DNA from: Clostridiaceae bacterium
GTDB lineage: Bacteria; Bacillota; Clostridia; Lachnospirales; Lachnospiraceae
Reading direction: 5' to 3'
DNA length: 64,000 nt
Assembly (NCBI GenBank): GCA_009911065.1
Contig: QXWR01000016.1
Coordinates: 1-64,000 of the forward strand
Below are positions 26,989 to 36,668 of this stretch, in pieces (within the stretch, counting starts at the first letter, position 1; each line of letters starts with the position of its first letter). The notes under the pieces were generated by a model. It had not been told where the DNA came from and did not search any database. It saw only the letters and a program-made list of their open reading frames with translations. Both the position numbers and the translations under genes were made by a program.

Positions 26989-27439
26989 GTATATCATTAA
27001 ATATTTCTTTTTTGATTCTGATTTTGTTTCAATACGTATTTTGGAAATTCACCTTGGAAAGATTATGTCTTATTTGTTCTTGTCCAAATGCTTCTTACTG
27101 ATCTGGATTTCCACATCATATACAAATGCTTATCTAGGTTGTAGGATATTTATATCGGGAAGCTCTATTTGGACAACTTTTGTAATGTGGCAGAAATTTG
27201 CAATTTCATCCAAAACATGGACGAAGTATGTTATATAATTCTTGCTTGTTATGTTTAAAATATGATTTTGATATATATTTTTATGCGCAATCATAGAATA
27301 TTTATTCCGAATTGTCGGAAAATAAATAAGTAAAAAATAATGATTCATTAAGAAAATATTCCCCACATTACTATTTAATTGTCTTCTAAAATTACAATAT
27401 TTCTCCATATCATTTCCGTAAAACTTATATTTAGTGTTA

Positions 27440-27542
27440 TTCTCCCCCACTTCACCACCAACTTTGGTATAAGGGCGATTATCGGAAGTCCTCCCCCCTT
27501 CTTTTCTCGGTTTTTTTATGCTTTTTTGTAATTTGTTGTTCA
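27440..27542 (+). repeat. Right copy of the perfect 103-bp inverted repeat; leader of the right glycan operon
   Basis: Identical, in reverse complement, to 17556-17658. It lies 94 nt before the first GT2 gene and points in the same direction as transcription of the right arm. No base differs between the copies although the DNA on either side is unrelated, which indicates either strong selection on the element or repeated exchange between copies. The interval between copies (9.8 kb) contains wzz and the defence-like island. Confidence 0.8.
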
Positions 27543-27635
27543 GTTTCACAAGTCATCATCAATATTTCGAACACCTCGAAATAGACAACTTTAATCTACC
27601 AAATCCAAACCAGCTTATCACACACGATTCAAAAT

Positions 27636-28469
27636 ATGAACATAGATTCTATGCAATACTCAGTTCTAATGCCCCTATGGCACAAAGAACAATTAGATTA
27701 TTTACAACAAAGCATGCAGAGCATGGTTCAGCAAAATAAACCTCCACAGGAATTTGTATTTGTATTAGATCAACCCATTTCCAAAAAGATGAAATCTTTC
27801 ATTCAGTCGCTTCTTCCTGCCTCTATAGACATTCAGTTTGTGAAAGCATACCATTTGCATGGACAAGGATTAGGCGCATTATTAAAGGAAGGCGTAACAA
27901 AATGTTCCTGTCCTTATATAGCAAGGATGGACAGCGATGACATTTCTCTGCCTTCCCGCTGTGAAAAAGAACTTCAACTATTTGCAATGTTTCCTGATCT
28001 GGCAGTTGTTGGCAGTTACTTGACAGAATTTTCTCATACACCAAAGGATCTGCACTCCGTCAGAAAGGTTCCCCAACAGGGAATGTCTATCAGGCATTTT
28101 GCGAAATATCGAAATCCCATGAATCACTCAACGGTCATGCTAAAAAAAGACGCTCTATTGTCCGTTGGCAATTATGATTCAAATTTTTCTTATTGCGAAG
28201 ATTATGAATTATGGTATCGAATGATAAAGAAGGGATATGTTTTATATAATATACAGGAGTCCTTATTATATTATCGCACAGGAAGCGATTTCTTAGATCG
28301 AAGGAGCCGAAAAGGAAATAGACACGCATATTTAAAGTTAAGAAAAATCATGCTGAAAGATCACTTTATCAATTATTTTGAGTTTCTTCTTTTTACATTT
28401 ATCCAATATTTCTTTTCTGTTTCTCCAAATTACATGAAAAAATTTATCTATCATAATTTGAGAAAATAA
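27636..28469 (+). CDS. GT2 family glycosyltransferase (AmsE-like)
   Basis: A 277-residue GT-A enzyme. YSVLMPLWHKEQLDYLQQS begins the fold and IARMDSDDISLPSRCEKEL carries the DxD (D99-D102), with NPMNHSTVMLKK and YCEDYELWYRM as the acceptor-side motifs of the AmsE/capsule subgroup. First gene of the right arm. There is no good ribosome site before the ATG at 27636, so the start or translation level is uncertain. Confidence 0.82.
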   Translation: MNIDSMQYSVLMPLWHKEQLDYLQQSMQSMVQQNKPPQEFVFVLDQPISKKMKSFIQSLLPASIDIQFVKAYHLHGQGLGALLKEGVTKCSCPYIARMDSDDISLPSRCEKELQLFAMFPDLAVVGSYLTEFSHTPKDLHSVRKVPQQGMSIRHFAKYRNPMNHSTVMLKKDALLSVGNYDSNFSYCEDYELWYRMIKKGYVLYNIQESLLYYRTGSDFLDRRSRKGNRHAYLKLRKIMLKDHFINYFEFLLFTFIQYFFSVSPNYMKKFIYHNLRK

Positions 28470-28476
28470 GCATCCT

Positions 28477-29541
28477 ATGAAAAATAAACCATTTTTAAGC
28501 ATTCTGATACCTGTATATGATGTGGAAAACTATATTAGACAATGTTTGGATTCTATCCTTTCCTGCTCTTTTTATGATTATGAAATTATAATAATTACTG
28601 GAACGTCCACAGACAACAGTAATTCTATCTGTAAAGAATATGAAGAAAAATATCGGGAAAAGATACCAAATATTATCGTCATTTCCCAAAACGGCAAAGG
28701 GTTATCCAATGCACGTAATTGTGGGCTGTCCATTGCCCGTGGTGAATATATCATGTTTGTAGACAGTGACGATTACATTGATTCCTCACTGTTTGACCAG
28801 ACAATTCATCAATTTTATTCTTTGGGCAACAAATGTTATGACATATTGGTTTCTGACTTTTCCTATATAAATCAAGATGAAAAACTTTGTGCCAGCAGAA
28901 AACAGATTCAAAGTTCAGAGACAATTATAGAAGTTCCCAAATTAGAAAAATCCCAACATTTAAAAAAGTTTCTTTCCCGAAGAGGAAACTATTGGAATGT
29001 ATGGCGTTATTTGTATCGCAGGGATTTTTTGCTCCAACATAATTTTCAATTTAAGGAAAATTATAAAAGTGAGGATATTGACTATTCCACAAGAGTGCTT
29101 CTTAACATATCTTCTTGCTGTTTTTATCACAATCCCTACTATTGTTATCGAGTACGCAGACAAGGTTCTCTGGTGAATGAAATTTCCATGCAGAATGTGG
29201 ATAATTTACTGGAAATACTGGAAAACAGCATGAATGAAATTACTGCGGCCAAAGTATTTCCATATAAGAAATTGATTAAAAATAAGCTTATCATGGAATA
29301 TATTTATAGCTTTCTTCTTATTAAAGATATTTTGCCAGAATACCAAACAATAACTTTTCATTCCATTCGCTCTAAAAAGAAACTTTTAAAAGAAACCTTT
29401 TCCGGTTATATCCTGTATCTCATAATCTCATTTGTTGGAATCCGGACCATTGCGAATTTGTTATTTTTCATTAGAACATATCGGAGAAAACTCATATTCA
29501 AAATGAGAGGGATTTTTGAAAATAGTTCAAAAAGAAGGTAA
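28477..29541 (+). CDS. GT2 family glycosyltransferase
   Basis: A 354-residue GT-A enzyme: LSILIPVYDVENYIRQCLDS, FVDSDDYID (D96-D99) and YLYRRDF. The usual Asp-Asp-Gly-Ser after the third strand is TGTSTDNS here, a variation in the nucleotide-binding loop. The basic C-terminus is hydrophobic and probably membrane-associated. Separated by 7 nt from the preceding GT2. Confidence 0.84.
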   Translation: MKNKPFLSILIPVYDVENYIRQCLDSILSCSFYDYEIIIITGTSTDNSNSICKEYEEKYREKIPNIIVISQNGKGLSNARNCGLSIARGEYIMFVDSDDYIDSSLFDQTIHQFYSLGNKCYDILVSDFSYINQDEKLCASRKQIQSSETIIEVPKLEKSQHLKKFLSRRGNYWNVWRYLYRRDFLLQHNFQFKENYKSEDIDYSTRVLLNISSCCFYHNPYYCYRVRRQGSLVNEISMQNVDNLLEILENSMNEITAAKVFPYKKLIKNKLIMEYIYSFLLIKDILPEYQTITFHSIRSKKKLLKETFSGYILYLIISFVGIRTIANLLFFIRTYRRKLIFKMRGIFENSSKRR

Positions 29542-29648
29542 TGTTTCTGTTTCTGACCGAAATAACCTTTTAAACTTACATTTCTAAATTATTTTCTGGA
29601 TACAAAGGCTGATATGTTTGAACCGTTTCCCAGAAACAGGAGTTGATT

Positions 29649-31031
29649 ATGAGAAATCAAGTAAAGTACAAACGTTTAATTAAATTATCATTTGCAGTAG
29701 TTCAAATGTGTTTCATTCTAATCTTGTATTATTTTGTTTGGACCGATTATTATAATAAAGTGGTCACATCACCCTTTTGGCGTCGGGGAAACTGGATGAT
29801 GGTATTTCTTTATGGCATTTTATTATATTTTTTTATGAAAATGTATGGAGGATTTAAGGTTGGATATCTTCAAAAGGGAAATCTCATCTTTTCTCAGATT
29901 TTATCGGTCTGTTTCACAAATATATTTACATACTTTCAAATTACAGCGTTAAATAAACATTTTTTTGTTCCCACAGTGCTGCTTCTTATGACAGCGGCAG
30001 ATATTGTTGTTATTGTTGTTTGGACCATATTGTTTCAAAAACTTTATTTGCGGCTGTTTCCGCCAAGGAAGCTCCTTCTTTTGTCGGGAAATCGTTCTGA
30101 CTATCATCTCATTGAAAAGATCAATACACGAGAGGATAAATATGAAATAATTGATACAATAAACTACAAAAAAGGATTTGAATTGTTTCAGAAAAAAATC
30201 CAAAACAGCGATGGAGTAATTATTGGAGATATCCCTTCCCATGAAAGAAACCAGATATTAAAATATTGTTTTGAACAAAATATCCGGGCATACAGTGTTC
30301 CTAAGATTTCTGACATTCTTTTGAAAAGTTCTGCTGAATTGACTTTATTTGACTCGCCCTTATTATTATCCAGAAATGAAGGTTTGACAATTGAACAATT
30401 ATGGGGGAAACGGCTGATGGATTTGATTTTTTCCATAGTCAGTCTGGTGATTGCTCTTCCATTTTTCATAGTAATCGGGGGCTTAATTAAATTAACAGAC
30501 CCAGGACCTGTATTTTACAAACAAGAACGATTAACTGTAAATGGAAAAATATTTCAAATTTATAAATTTAGAACCATGATACAAGATGCCGAAAAAGAAA
30601 CCGGACCACAACTGGCTTCCAAAGAGGATGAGCGGATTCTTCCTGTGGGAAGATTTTTGAGACGATTTCGTTTAGATGAACTGCCTCAGATTTTTAATAT
30701 TTTAAAAGGCGATATGTCCTTGGTTGGTCCCAGACCAGAACGGCCGGAACTGGCAAAAGAAATCGAAAAAGAAATACCAGAATTTCCTTATCGGTTAAAA
30801 GTAAAAGCCGGTTTAACTGGCTATGCGCAAATTTATGGAAAATATAATACCACTTCTTATGACAAGCTGAAATTAGATCTGACTTATATCAGAAATTATT
30901 CTATGTGGTTAGATTTAAAACTAATCTTAATGACTCCTAAAATTATGATGTTAAAAGAAAGCTCAGAAGGAGTTATTGACAAAAAATGTACAGGGAGGAA
31001 AGTCGGAATTTCCGATAAAACACTATGCTAA
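29649..31031 (+). CDS. Polyprenyl glycosylphosphotransferase (large WbaP/CpsE type)
   Basis: About 460 residues from the ATG at 29649 (AGGAG 6 nt upstream; the TTG at 29643 is too close). Four or five N-terminal membrane helices, a cytoplasmic Rossmann-like linker (LLLSGNRSDYHLIEKI), then the phosphoglycosyl transferase domain: KRLMDLIFSIVSLVIALPFF, YKQERL, YKFRTM, RRFRLDELPQIFNILKGDMS and LVGPRPERPE. It starts the second glycan by moving a hexose-1-phosphate onto undecaprenyl phosphate. The left arm has its own, shorter enzyme, so the arms build separate polymers. Confidence 0.9.
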   Translation: MRNQVKYKRLIKLSFAVVQMCFILILYYFVWTDYYNKVVTSPFWRRGNWMMVFLYGILLYFFMKMYGGFKVGYLQKGNLIFSQILSVCFTNIFTYFQITALNKHFFVPTVLLLMTAADIVVIVVWTILFQKLYLRLFPPRKLLLLSGNRSDYHLIEKINTREDKYEIIDTINYKKGFELFQKKIQNSDGVIIGDIPSHERNQILKYCFEQNIRAYSVPKISDILLKSSAELTLFDSPLLLSRNEGLTIEQLWGKRLMDLIFSIVSLVIALPFFIVIGGLIKLTDPGPVFYKQERLTVNGKIFQIYKFRTMIQDAEKETGPQLASKEDERILPVGRFLRRFRLDELPQIFNILKGDMSLVGPRPERPELAKEIEKEIPEFPYRLKVKAGLTGYAQIYGKYNTTSYDKLKLDLTYIRNYSMWLDLKLILMTPKIMMLKESSEGVIDKKCTGRKVGISDKTLC

Positions 31032-32011
31032 TTACAAAAACACCATTCCGCATAAGTTTCTGCGGCGGCGGCAGTGATCTGCCGGCATTTTATGAAAATC
31101 ATGGAGGATGTGTCTTAAGTACATCCATCAATAAATACATGTATATTTCCATCCACCCTTATTTTAATCCGGAGCAAACCTTGTTAAAGTATTCGGAAAA
31201 TGAACTGGTAGAGAACATAAAAAACATCCGTCATAAAATATTCAAACAAGTTTTAAATGATATGCAAATATCCGGGGTGGAAATCGGAAGTACTGCAGAT
31301 GTTCCAGGCGGAACCGGACTGGGGTCTTCCAGTACCTTTACTGTTGGACTTTTAAACACACTTTATTGTTACAAAGGAAAATTTGTCTCAAAAGGAAGAC
31401 TGGCAAAAGAAGCCTGCAACGTTGAAATTGAAGGATTGGGTTCTCCCATTGGAAAACAAGATCAGTATGCTGCGGCATATGGAGGGTTAAATTTTATCCG
31501 TTTTAATAAAGATGAAACGGTATCCGTTTCCCCTATTATGATGCAGGCCAAGACTTACAAACAGCTTCAGGAAAATCTGGTAATGTTCTATACCGGCATT
31601 ACCCGGTCTGCCAATTCGATTTTAAGTGAACAGAAAAAGAATATTTCACAAGATAGTAAAAACGATAATCTTTTAAAAATGTGCAGGCTGGCGGAAAAAA
31701 TGAAAGAGGCTTTGGAAAATAATGATTTAAGTTCCTTTGGAGAAATTTTAAACAAGAGCTGGGAGTTAAAACGGACTTTAGCATCCGGAATTTCCAATCC
31801 GGAAATTGACCGGGCCTATGAAATTGCCCTAAACAGCGGCGCAATGGGCGGAAAACTTCTTGGCGCAGGGGGAGGAGGTTTCCTCCTTTTCTATTGTGAA
31901 AAGGAAAAACAGGAAAAATTGAAAGAAAATATAAAGCTACGGGAATTTGAATTTAAGTTTGACCAGGATGGAACTTCCGTGGCTTATATTGGGGATAAAT
32001 ACTGGCGGTAA
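31025..32011 (+). CDS. hddA: GHMP kinase, D-glycero-alpha-D-manno-heptose-7-phosphate kinase (HddA)
   Basis: A 328-residue GHMP-family kinase. TPFRISFCGGGSDLPAFY (6-23) is the HddA-type substrate loop, DVPGGTGLGSSSTFTVGLLN (about 90-109) is the ATP-binding motif 2, and GGKLLGAGGGGFLLFY near 280 is motif 3. It phosphorylates C1 of D-glycero-alpha-D-manno-heptose 7-phosphate. GmhA and the HddC-GmhB fusion are encoded within 3 kb, giving the whole pathway to GDP-heptose. Overlaps the preceding gene by 7 nt. Confidence 0.88.
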   Translation: MLITKTPFRISFCGGGSDLPAFYENHGGCVLSTSINKYMYISIHPYFNPEQTLLKYSENELVENIKNIRHKIFKQVLNDMQISGVEIGSTADVPGGTGLGSSSTFTVGLLNTLYCYKGKFVSKGRLAKEACNVEIEGLGSPIGKQDQYAAAYGGLNFIRFNKDETVSVSPIMMQAKTYKQLQENLVMFYTGITRSANSILSEQKKNISQDSKNDNLLKMCRLAEKMKEALENNDLSSFGEILNKSWELKRTLASGISNPEIDRAYEIALNSGAMGGKLLGAGGGGFLLFYCEKEKQEKLKENIKLREFEFKFDQDGTSVAYIGDKYWR

Positions 32012-32050
32012 ATGGAAATGCCGCATCATAGGATGAAAAAAGGAGATATT

Positions 32051-33001
32051 ATGAAAGTTTTGGTTGCCGGAGGAGCCGGATTTATTGGAAGTCACCTGAT
32101 GGATTGCCTTTTAAAAGAAGGTCATCAGGTAATCTGTATTGATAATTTTTTTATCGGAACAAAAAAGAATATCGAACATTTGCAAAATCATGATCATTTT
32201 ACTTTCTATGAGAGAGATCTGGCCAATCTGGATGCCATTGATCCAATATTTGAATCGGAAGGAAGCATTGAGTATGTGTATCATTTGGCAGCCAATTCAG
32301 ATATTCAGGCCAGCGCTAAGAATCCTGCCATTGAATATCACAATACTTACAGCACTACTTTTGTTTTGCTGGAATGTATGAGACGTTACAATGTGAAAAA
32401 GATGTTTTTTGCGTCAACCTCCGCTGTGTACGGAGAAAAAATGGGCATCTCTGTGGCAGAAAACACGCCTGATCTGATGCCGGTTTCCTATTATGGGGGA
32501 TGTAAACTGGGGTCTGAAGCGCTGATCTCTTCCTACGCCTACATGAATGATATGAAGGTGCTCATTTTCCGGTTTCCCAATGTAATCGGGCCAAGACTGA
32601 CCCATGGAGTGATTTTTGATTTTGTCAAACGTCTAAGACAGGACCCATCTCATCTTCGAATCCTGGGAGACGGCACTCAGTCAAAACCTTATATTTATGT
32701 TCAAGATCTTGTGGATGCTATTATAAAATTTAAAGATGTAAAAGATGTGGGAATCCTTCTCTACAATGTGGGAGTAGAAGGACAGACATCTGTGACCAGG
32801 ATTGCAGACATTATCTGTGAAAAAATGGGATTGAGCAAAATCCCCTATGATTATACTGGCGGAAGAGGAGGATGGAAAGGGGATGTACCTAAATTTCAAT
32901 ATGACTTGACAAAAATTCATAATGCAGGTTGGTACGCTTCCTGGAACTCAGATCAGGCCGTGGAACAAACCGTAGAAGAGGTGTTAAAATGCAGGCAGTG
33001 A
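32051..33001 (+). CDS. NAD-dependent epimerase/dehydratase, likely acting on the nucleotide sugar of this arm
   Basis: About 316 residues from the ATG at 32051 (AAGGAG 5 nt upstream). VLVAGGAGFIGSHL is the NAD site (3-16); FASTSAVYGEK and YYGGCKLGSEAL give the Ser and the Tyr-x3-Lys. RFPNVIGPR and GDGTQSKPYIYVQDLVDAI are typical of GalE/dTDP-glucose-dehydratase relatives. It lies between heptose kinase and heptose guanylyltransferase genes, so it may act on GDP-heptose (for instance as an epimerase or dehydratase) or on another sugar of the polymer. Overlaps the next gene by 13 nt. Confidence 0.78.
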   Translation: MKVLVAGGAGFIGSHLMDCLLKEGHQVICIDNFFIGTKKNIEHLQNHDHFTFYERDLANLDAIDPIFESEGSIEYVYHLAANSDIQASAKNPAIEYHNTYSTTFVLLECMRRYNVKKMFFASTSAVYGEKMGISVAENTPDLMPVSYYGGCKLGSEALISSYAYMNDMKVLIFRFPNVIGPRLTHGVIFDFVKRLRQDPSHLRILGDGTQSKPYIYVQDLVDAIIKFKDVKDVGILLYNVGVEGQTSVTRIADIICEKMGLSKIPYDYTGGRGGWKGDVPKFQYDLTKIHNAGWYASWNSDQAVEQTVEEVLKCRQ

Positions 33002-34290
33002 TTATGGCCGGAGGCAAGGGAACACGCCTTGCCTCATTGACAAAAAATGAGATTCCTAAACCAATGGTCCCTGTTATGGGAAAACCATTGTTGGAATGGC
33101 AGCTAGAGCAGCTAAAGCAAAATCACATTTTTGATGTGATTATGATAATTGGACACCTGGGAAATAAAATAAAAGAGTATTTTGGAGATGGTAAAAATTG
33201 GGGAGTAACCATTCAGTATGTGGAAGAAAAAGAGCCTTTGGGAACAGCCGGGGCTTTTTATTATTTAAAACCATTTTTAAAAGAGTCCTATTTTTTCCTT
33301 GTTTTTGGCGATGTGTTTTTTGAAATTGATATTGCCAGAATGGAGCAATTTCATTGCAGTAAAAAATCCATTGCCACTTTGTTTGTCCATCCTAACAATC
33401 ATCCCTTTGATTCAGATCTGATTACTTTAAAACCAAATGGACAGATTGAAAAATTTGATTCCAAACATAATCTGCGAAATTACTGGTATGACAACTGTGT
33501 CAATGCCGGATTGTATATTATGAACCAGGAAATCTGCGATTACGTTTCCAGTCCAGTCAAAACAGATCTGGAAAAAGATGTTTTAAATGTTTTGATTCAG
33601 AACAAAAAAGCTGTATTTGGGTATCGATCACCAGAATATGTCAAAGATGTGGGAACCGTAGAACGGATTGAAAATACAATAAACGATATTAAAAAAGGTT
33701 ATATCCATGAAAAATGTTTGAAGGAAAAACAGAAATGTATTTTTCTCGACCGGGATGGAACGATCAATCAACACCGAGGGCTTGTGTATCAAGACGAGGA
33801 TTTTGTTTTAGAAGAATGTGTCATAGAAGCCATTCGAAAAATCAATGAATCTGGGTGGTTAGGAATCGTTGTCACCAATCAGCCGGTCGTAGCCCGAGGT
33901 CTCTGTAATATTGAGGATGTAGAAAGAATCCATAATAAACTGTCTACCTTGTTAGGAAATAAAGGCGTATTTCTGGATGATATTTTTTACTGCCCTCATC
34001 ACCCGGACAAAGGATACCCTGAGGAAAATCCATTGTTTAAAATTCCCTGTGAATGCAGGAAACCAAACACCGGAATGATTCAGGAAGCAGCCAAAAGGTA
34101 CAATATCGATCTTACACAGTCTTGGATTGTGGGGGATACCACTGTGGACATTCAAACCGGAAAAAATGCCGGAATAAAAACCGCGCTGGTATTAACGGGA
34201 GAAGCCGGAAAGGATAATCGCTATCCAGTGCAGCCTGACCTGATTGGAACGAATTTGCTGGATGTTGTTCAGAAAATACTTTTGGCATAA
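32989..34290 (+). CDS. Bifunctional HddC-GmhB: heptose-1-P guanylyltransferase fused to heptose-1,7-bisphosphate phosphatase
   Basis: About 433 residues from the ATG at 32989 (GAGGTG upstream). Residues 1-235 are an NTP transferase (MAGGKGTRLASLTKNEIPKP, LVFGDVFFEIDI) of the HddC group. Residues about 250-430 are a HAD phosphatase with FLDRDGTIN (D254), VVTNQPVVARG and the zinc site CPHHPDKG followed by CECRKPNTGM, diagnostic of GmhB. So one chain removes the 7-phosphate and then adds GMP, steps 3 and 4 to GDP-D-glycero-alpha-D-manno-heptose. Such fusions are less common than separate genes. Confidence 0.88.
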   Translation: MQAVIMAGGKGTRLASLTKNEIPKPMVPVMGKPLLEWQLEQLKQNHIFDVIMIIGHLGNKIKEYFGDGKNWGVTIQYVEEKEPLGTAGAFYYLKPFLKESYFFLVFGDVFFEIDIARMEQFHCSKKSIATLFVHPNNHPFDSDLITLKPNGQIEKFDSKHNLRNYWYDNCVNAGLYIMNQEICDYVSSPVKTDLEKDVLNVLIQNKKAVFGYRSPEYVKDVGTVERIENTINDIKKGYIHEKCLKEKQKCIFLDRDGTINQHRGLVYQDEDFVLEECVIEAIRKINESGWLGIVVTNQPVVARGLCNIEDVERIHNKLSTLLGNKGVFLDDIFYCPHHPDKGYPEENPLFKIPCECRKPNTGMIQEAAKRYNIDLTQSWIVGDTTVDIQTGKNAGIKTALVLTGEAGKDNRYPVQPDLIGTNLLDVVQKILLA

Positions 34291-34355
34291 AAATCGATCA
34301 TCCAATTTCAATTCAACGAAAAAGACATGGCAAATGTGTCAGAAATGAGGAAAAG

Positions 34356-34943
34356 ATGAATTACAAAAATCAAATTCAGGATTATATCGCTTTGGAAATG
34401 GAGACATTAAAAAAATTAGATGTGGATTCCATTGACTTGGCAATGAATTTACTAATGAAAGCATATGAAAATAAGAAAAAAATCTATATTTTCGGAAATG
34501 GAGGAAGTTCTGCCACAGCATCCCATTTTCAGAATGATTTTAATAAGGGAATATCCGAATATGTGGACACAAAATTTAATTTCACTTGTTTAAATGATAA
34601 TGTGGCAACATTAATGGCAATTGCAAATGATATTGGTTTTGAAGAGGTGTTTCGATTCCAGTTGAAAAATAAACTGGAAGAAGGGGATCTTGTGATTGCC
34701 ATATCTGGAAGCGGCAATTCAAAAAACGTGATTTTAGCTGTCGAGTATGCAAAGTCTTTGGGAAATCAAGTGATTGGTCTGACTGGATATGACGGGGGCA
34801 AATTAAAAGAACTGTCGGATGTTTCCCTTCATGCAGATGTTATGAGTATGCAGGTGACAGAGGACATCCATATGATATTCGATCACCTGATTATGAGTAT
34901 TTTTTATAAAACATTGTGCGACAAAGAGCATTTGAAAAGGTAA
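34356..34943 (+). CDS. gmhA: Sedoheptulose-7-phosphate isomerase GmhA (SIS domain)
   Basis: A 195-residue SIS-domain protein. IFGNGGSSATASHFQND (about 47-63) and ISGSGNSKNVILAVEYAKS (about 112-130) are the GmhA phosphosugar-binding segments, and DIHMIFDHLI near the C-terminus contains the active-site His region. It makes D-glycero-D-manno-heptose 7-phosphate from sedoheptulose 7-phosphate, the first step for HddA. Good GAGGA site. This completes the GDP-heptose pathway. Confidence 0.88.
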   Translation: MNYKNQIQDYIALEMETLKKLDVDSIDLAMNLLMKAYENKKKIYIFGNGGSSATASHFQNDFNKGISEYVDTKFNFTCLNDNVATLMAIANDIGFEEVFRFQLKNKLEEGDLVIAISGSGNSKNVILAVEYAKSLGNQVIGLTGYDGGKLKELSDVSLHADVMSMQVTEDIHMIFDHLIMSIFYKTLCDKEHLKR

Positions 34944-34949
34944 AAAAAT

Positions 34950-36652
34950 ATGCTGAATCTGTTTTTGATCCTGTTGATACTTATATTAATCATTCCACGT
35001 CCACTGTCTGAAACAATGAAAAAGCTGCTGCCGTTATGGGGAAGTATTGTGGTGGTTGCATTGATTGTTTTTGTGGTGCAGAGGATTGAGGAACGAAAAA
35101 ATTCCCCCAATGTAGTAATTACTGCTCTTAATGAAAAAAATGAAGCAGCTGATGGCAGTGAAATATGGCTTATGAGGGTGACGGTCAACGGTGTTGATCA
35201 TCGCCCTTCTGACTATTTTGGAAATTCATGGATTGAAAAAGAGGATGCTTTGGTTTGGAGAGCCTATGAACAAAAAGAAGAAATGCCAGATACCATATCT
35301 GCCAGATTTGAACCAGGTACTAATGTTGAGTTGACTTTCCAAGCAAACAAATGGAGAGGAAAAGCACAGATAATATATGAAAACCAAAATGAACTGTTAG
35401 ACTTCTATTTGGATACAGATAATGGGAAAGAGATAAAAGCAGTAAAAATCAACATATCCCCGACCGCTACGGGGGGGGTAAATTAGTTTTTCTAGTATCC
35501 ATATTTATATTTTTGATATTGTTAAATTTTATTTATTATATTGGATACTATTTGGTCAAGGGTCATTGGCCACAAAAGTTAATTGTTCTTAGGGAACGAG
35601 AGCTATGGCTGGATGGATTAAAAATCATTTCATCCATTATGGTTATTTTAATCCATAGTTCCGGGAATCTATACAAGGTATCTTTTATAAATAATTCCCG
35701 ACTATGGATAAAAGTACTTTTTCTCAATGGGGTATCAAGATTTGCTGTTCCTTGCTTTTTAATGATAACAGGAGCTTTATTATTAGGTAAAAGCTACGAT
35801 TTTGGAAAAAAACTTATTCCAAAGATAATTCATATTTTAATACCATTGTGTATATGGAGTTTTGTATATATTGTGGCAAGAAAATTACTTTGGAATGGCA
35901 GCGAAAATCTTCTGTATGAGATTTTAAAAATACCATTTAAAAATCAAGATGGAGCCTTGTGGTATGGATACCAATTAATTTGGATTTATTTGGGAATGCC
36001 ATTTTGGCAAATTCTATATCAACAATTAAATGAACGAATGAGATGGTACTTTGTACTATTTTCTTTAGGGATTCCTGGAATTTTGACAATGTTAGGAGAA
36101 TTATCATTTCTTAATGTACCAGAATATATTCCTTTCACATCAATCAATCCCGTAATTTGTTATGTTGGTATGATCTTCTTAGGAAGGCTGTGGTATGAAA
36201 AAATCATGGTTAGTAAAGAACAAAAAATCTTTTTATTAGGAATAATACTAACCTGTATCGGTCTGAGTATAATGTTATTATCCAGTTTTTATGTAAGTAC
36301 TCAAACGAAACAGGCAGTTCATACATTTTTTTCGGAAGTACGCATCCCAGCAGTTTTATATTCCAGTGGAATATTTTTGATCTGTGGAAGCGTAAGAAAT
36401 ATTGTTCAACAGGTACCACAGATAATAAAAAATATAATTATTTCTCTTTCGTCAGTTTCACTAGGAGTATATTTTTCTCATTGTCTCGCTGTATGGATCT
36501 TTCCCAGTATGACAATCGGAGGAATTTGGATATGGAGAGATAGTGGAAGTATTATACAATTATTGATTTGTGTAGGGATTTATTATGGAATGGCTGTTTT
36601 ATGGTGCTTGCTGTTATCTCGTTTACCATGGTTGAAACGGCTGGTAACATAG
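34950..36652 (+). CDS. Phase-variable acyltransferase 3 with N-terminal extracytoplasmic domain; OFF (G8)
   Basis: In this sequence the frame is split into a 178-residue piece (34950-35486) and an acyltransferase piece (from about 35513). With 9 instead of 8 G in the tract at 35471, one open frame of 567 residues results. It would have two N-terminal hydrophobic segments, an extracytoplasmic domain (about 50-175), a membrane helix exactly at the joint (KLVFLVSIFIFLILLNF) and then a standard acyltransferase-3 domain beginning WLDGLKIISSIMVILIHSSG with about 10 helices. The family O-acetylates surface sugars. The helix spanning the joint argues that the long form is the real protein. The C-terminal part might be reinitiated at low level. 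Confidence 0.75.
35471..35478 (+). repeat. Poly-G tract, 8 G (frame-switching site)
   Basis: ACG-GGG-GGG-GTA-AAT-TAG: at 8 G translation ends two codons later. At 9 G the frame continues GGT-AAA-TTA-GTT into the acyltransferase. Confidence 0.85.
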
Positions 36653-36668
36653 TAACATAGGAGTATAC

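Larger units (their letters stand above)
26604..27439. other. Intergenic region after the defence-like operon
   Basis: About 840 nt with no gene I can support. It holds two plus-strand hairpin terminators (26841-26882 and 26954-26988) and then AT-rich DNA. A minus-strand open frame (27130-27549) runs through the right inverted repeat and reads partly like protein (for example CHITKVVQIELPDINILQPR), but it has no ribosome site and the repeat part is explained otherwise. The promoter of the right glycan operon should be here; none is clear. Confidence 0.35.

Noticed and set aside
17556..27542. Inverted repeats as ends of a composite transposon or insertion sequence
   Set aside because: No transposase or recombinase gene between them, no target duplication, and both copies point with operons rather than as mobile-element ends.
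27130..27549. Minus-strand 139-residue open frame through the right inverted repeat
   Set aside because: No ribosome site, low-complexity AT-rich coding, and its N-terminal third is just the repeat, whose left copy encodes the same words but stops at once.
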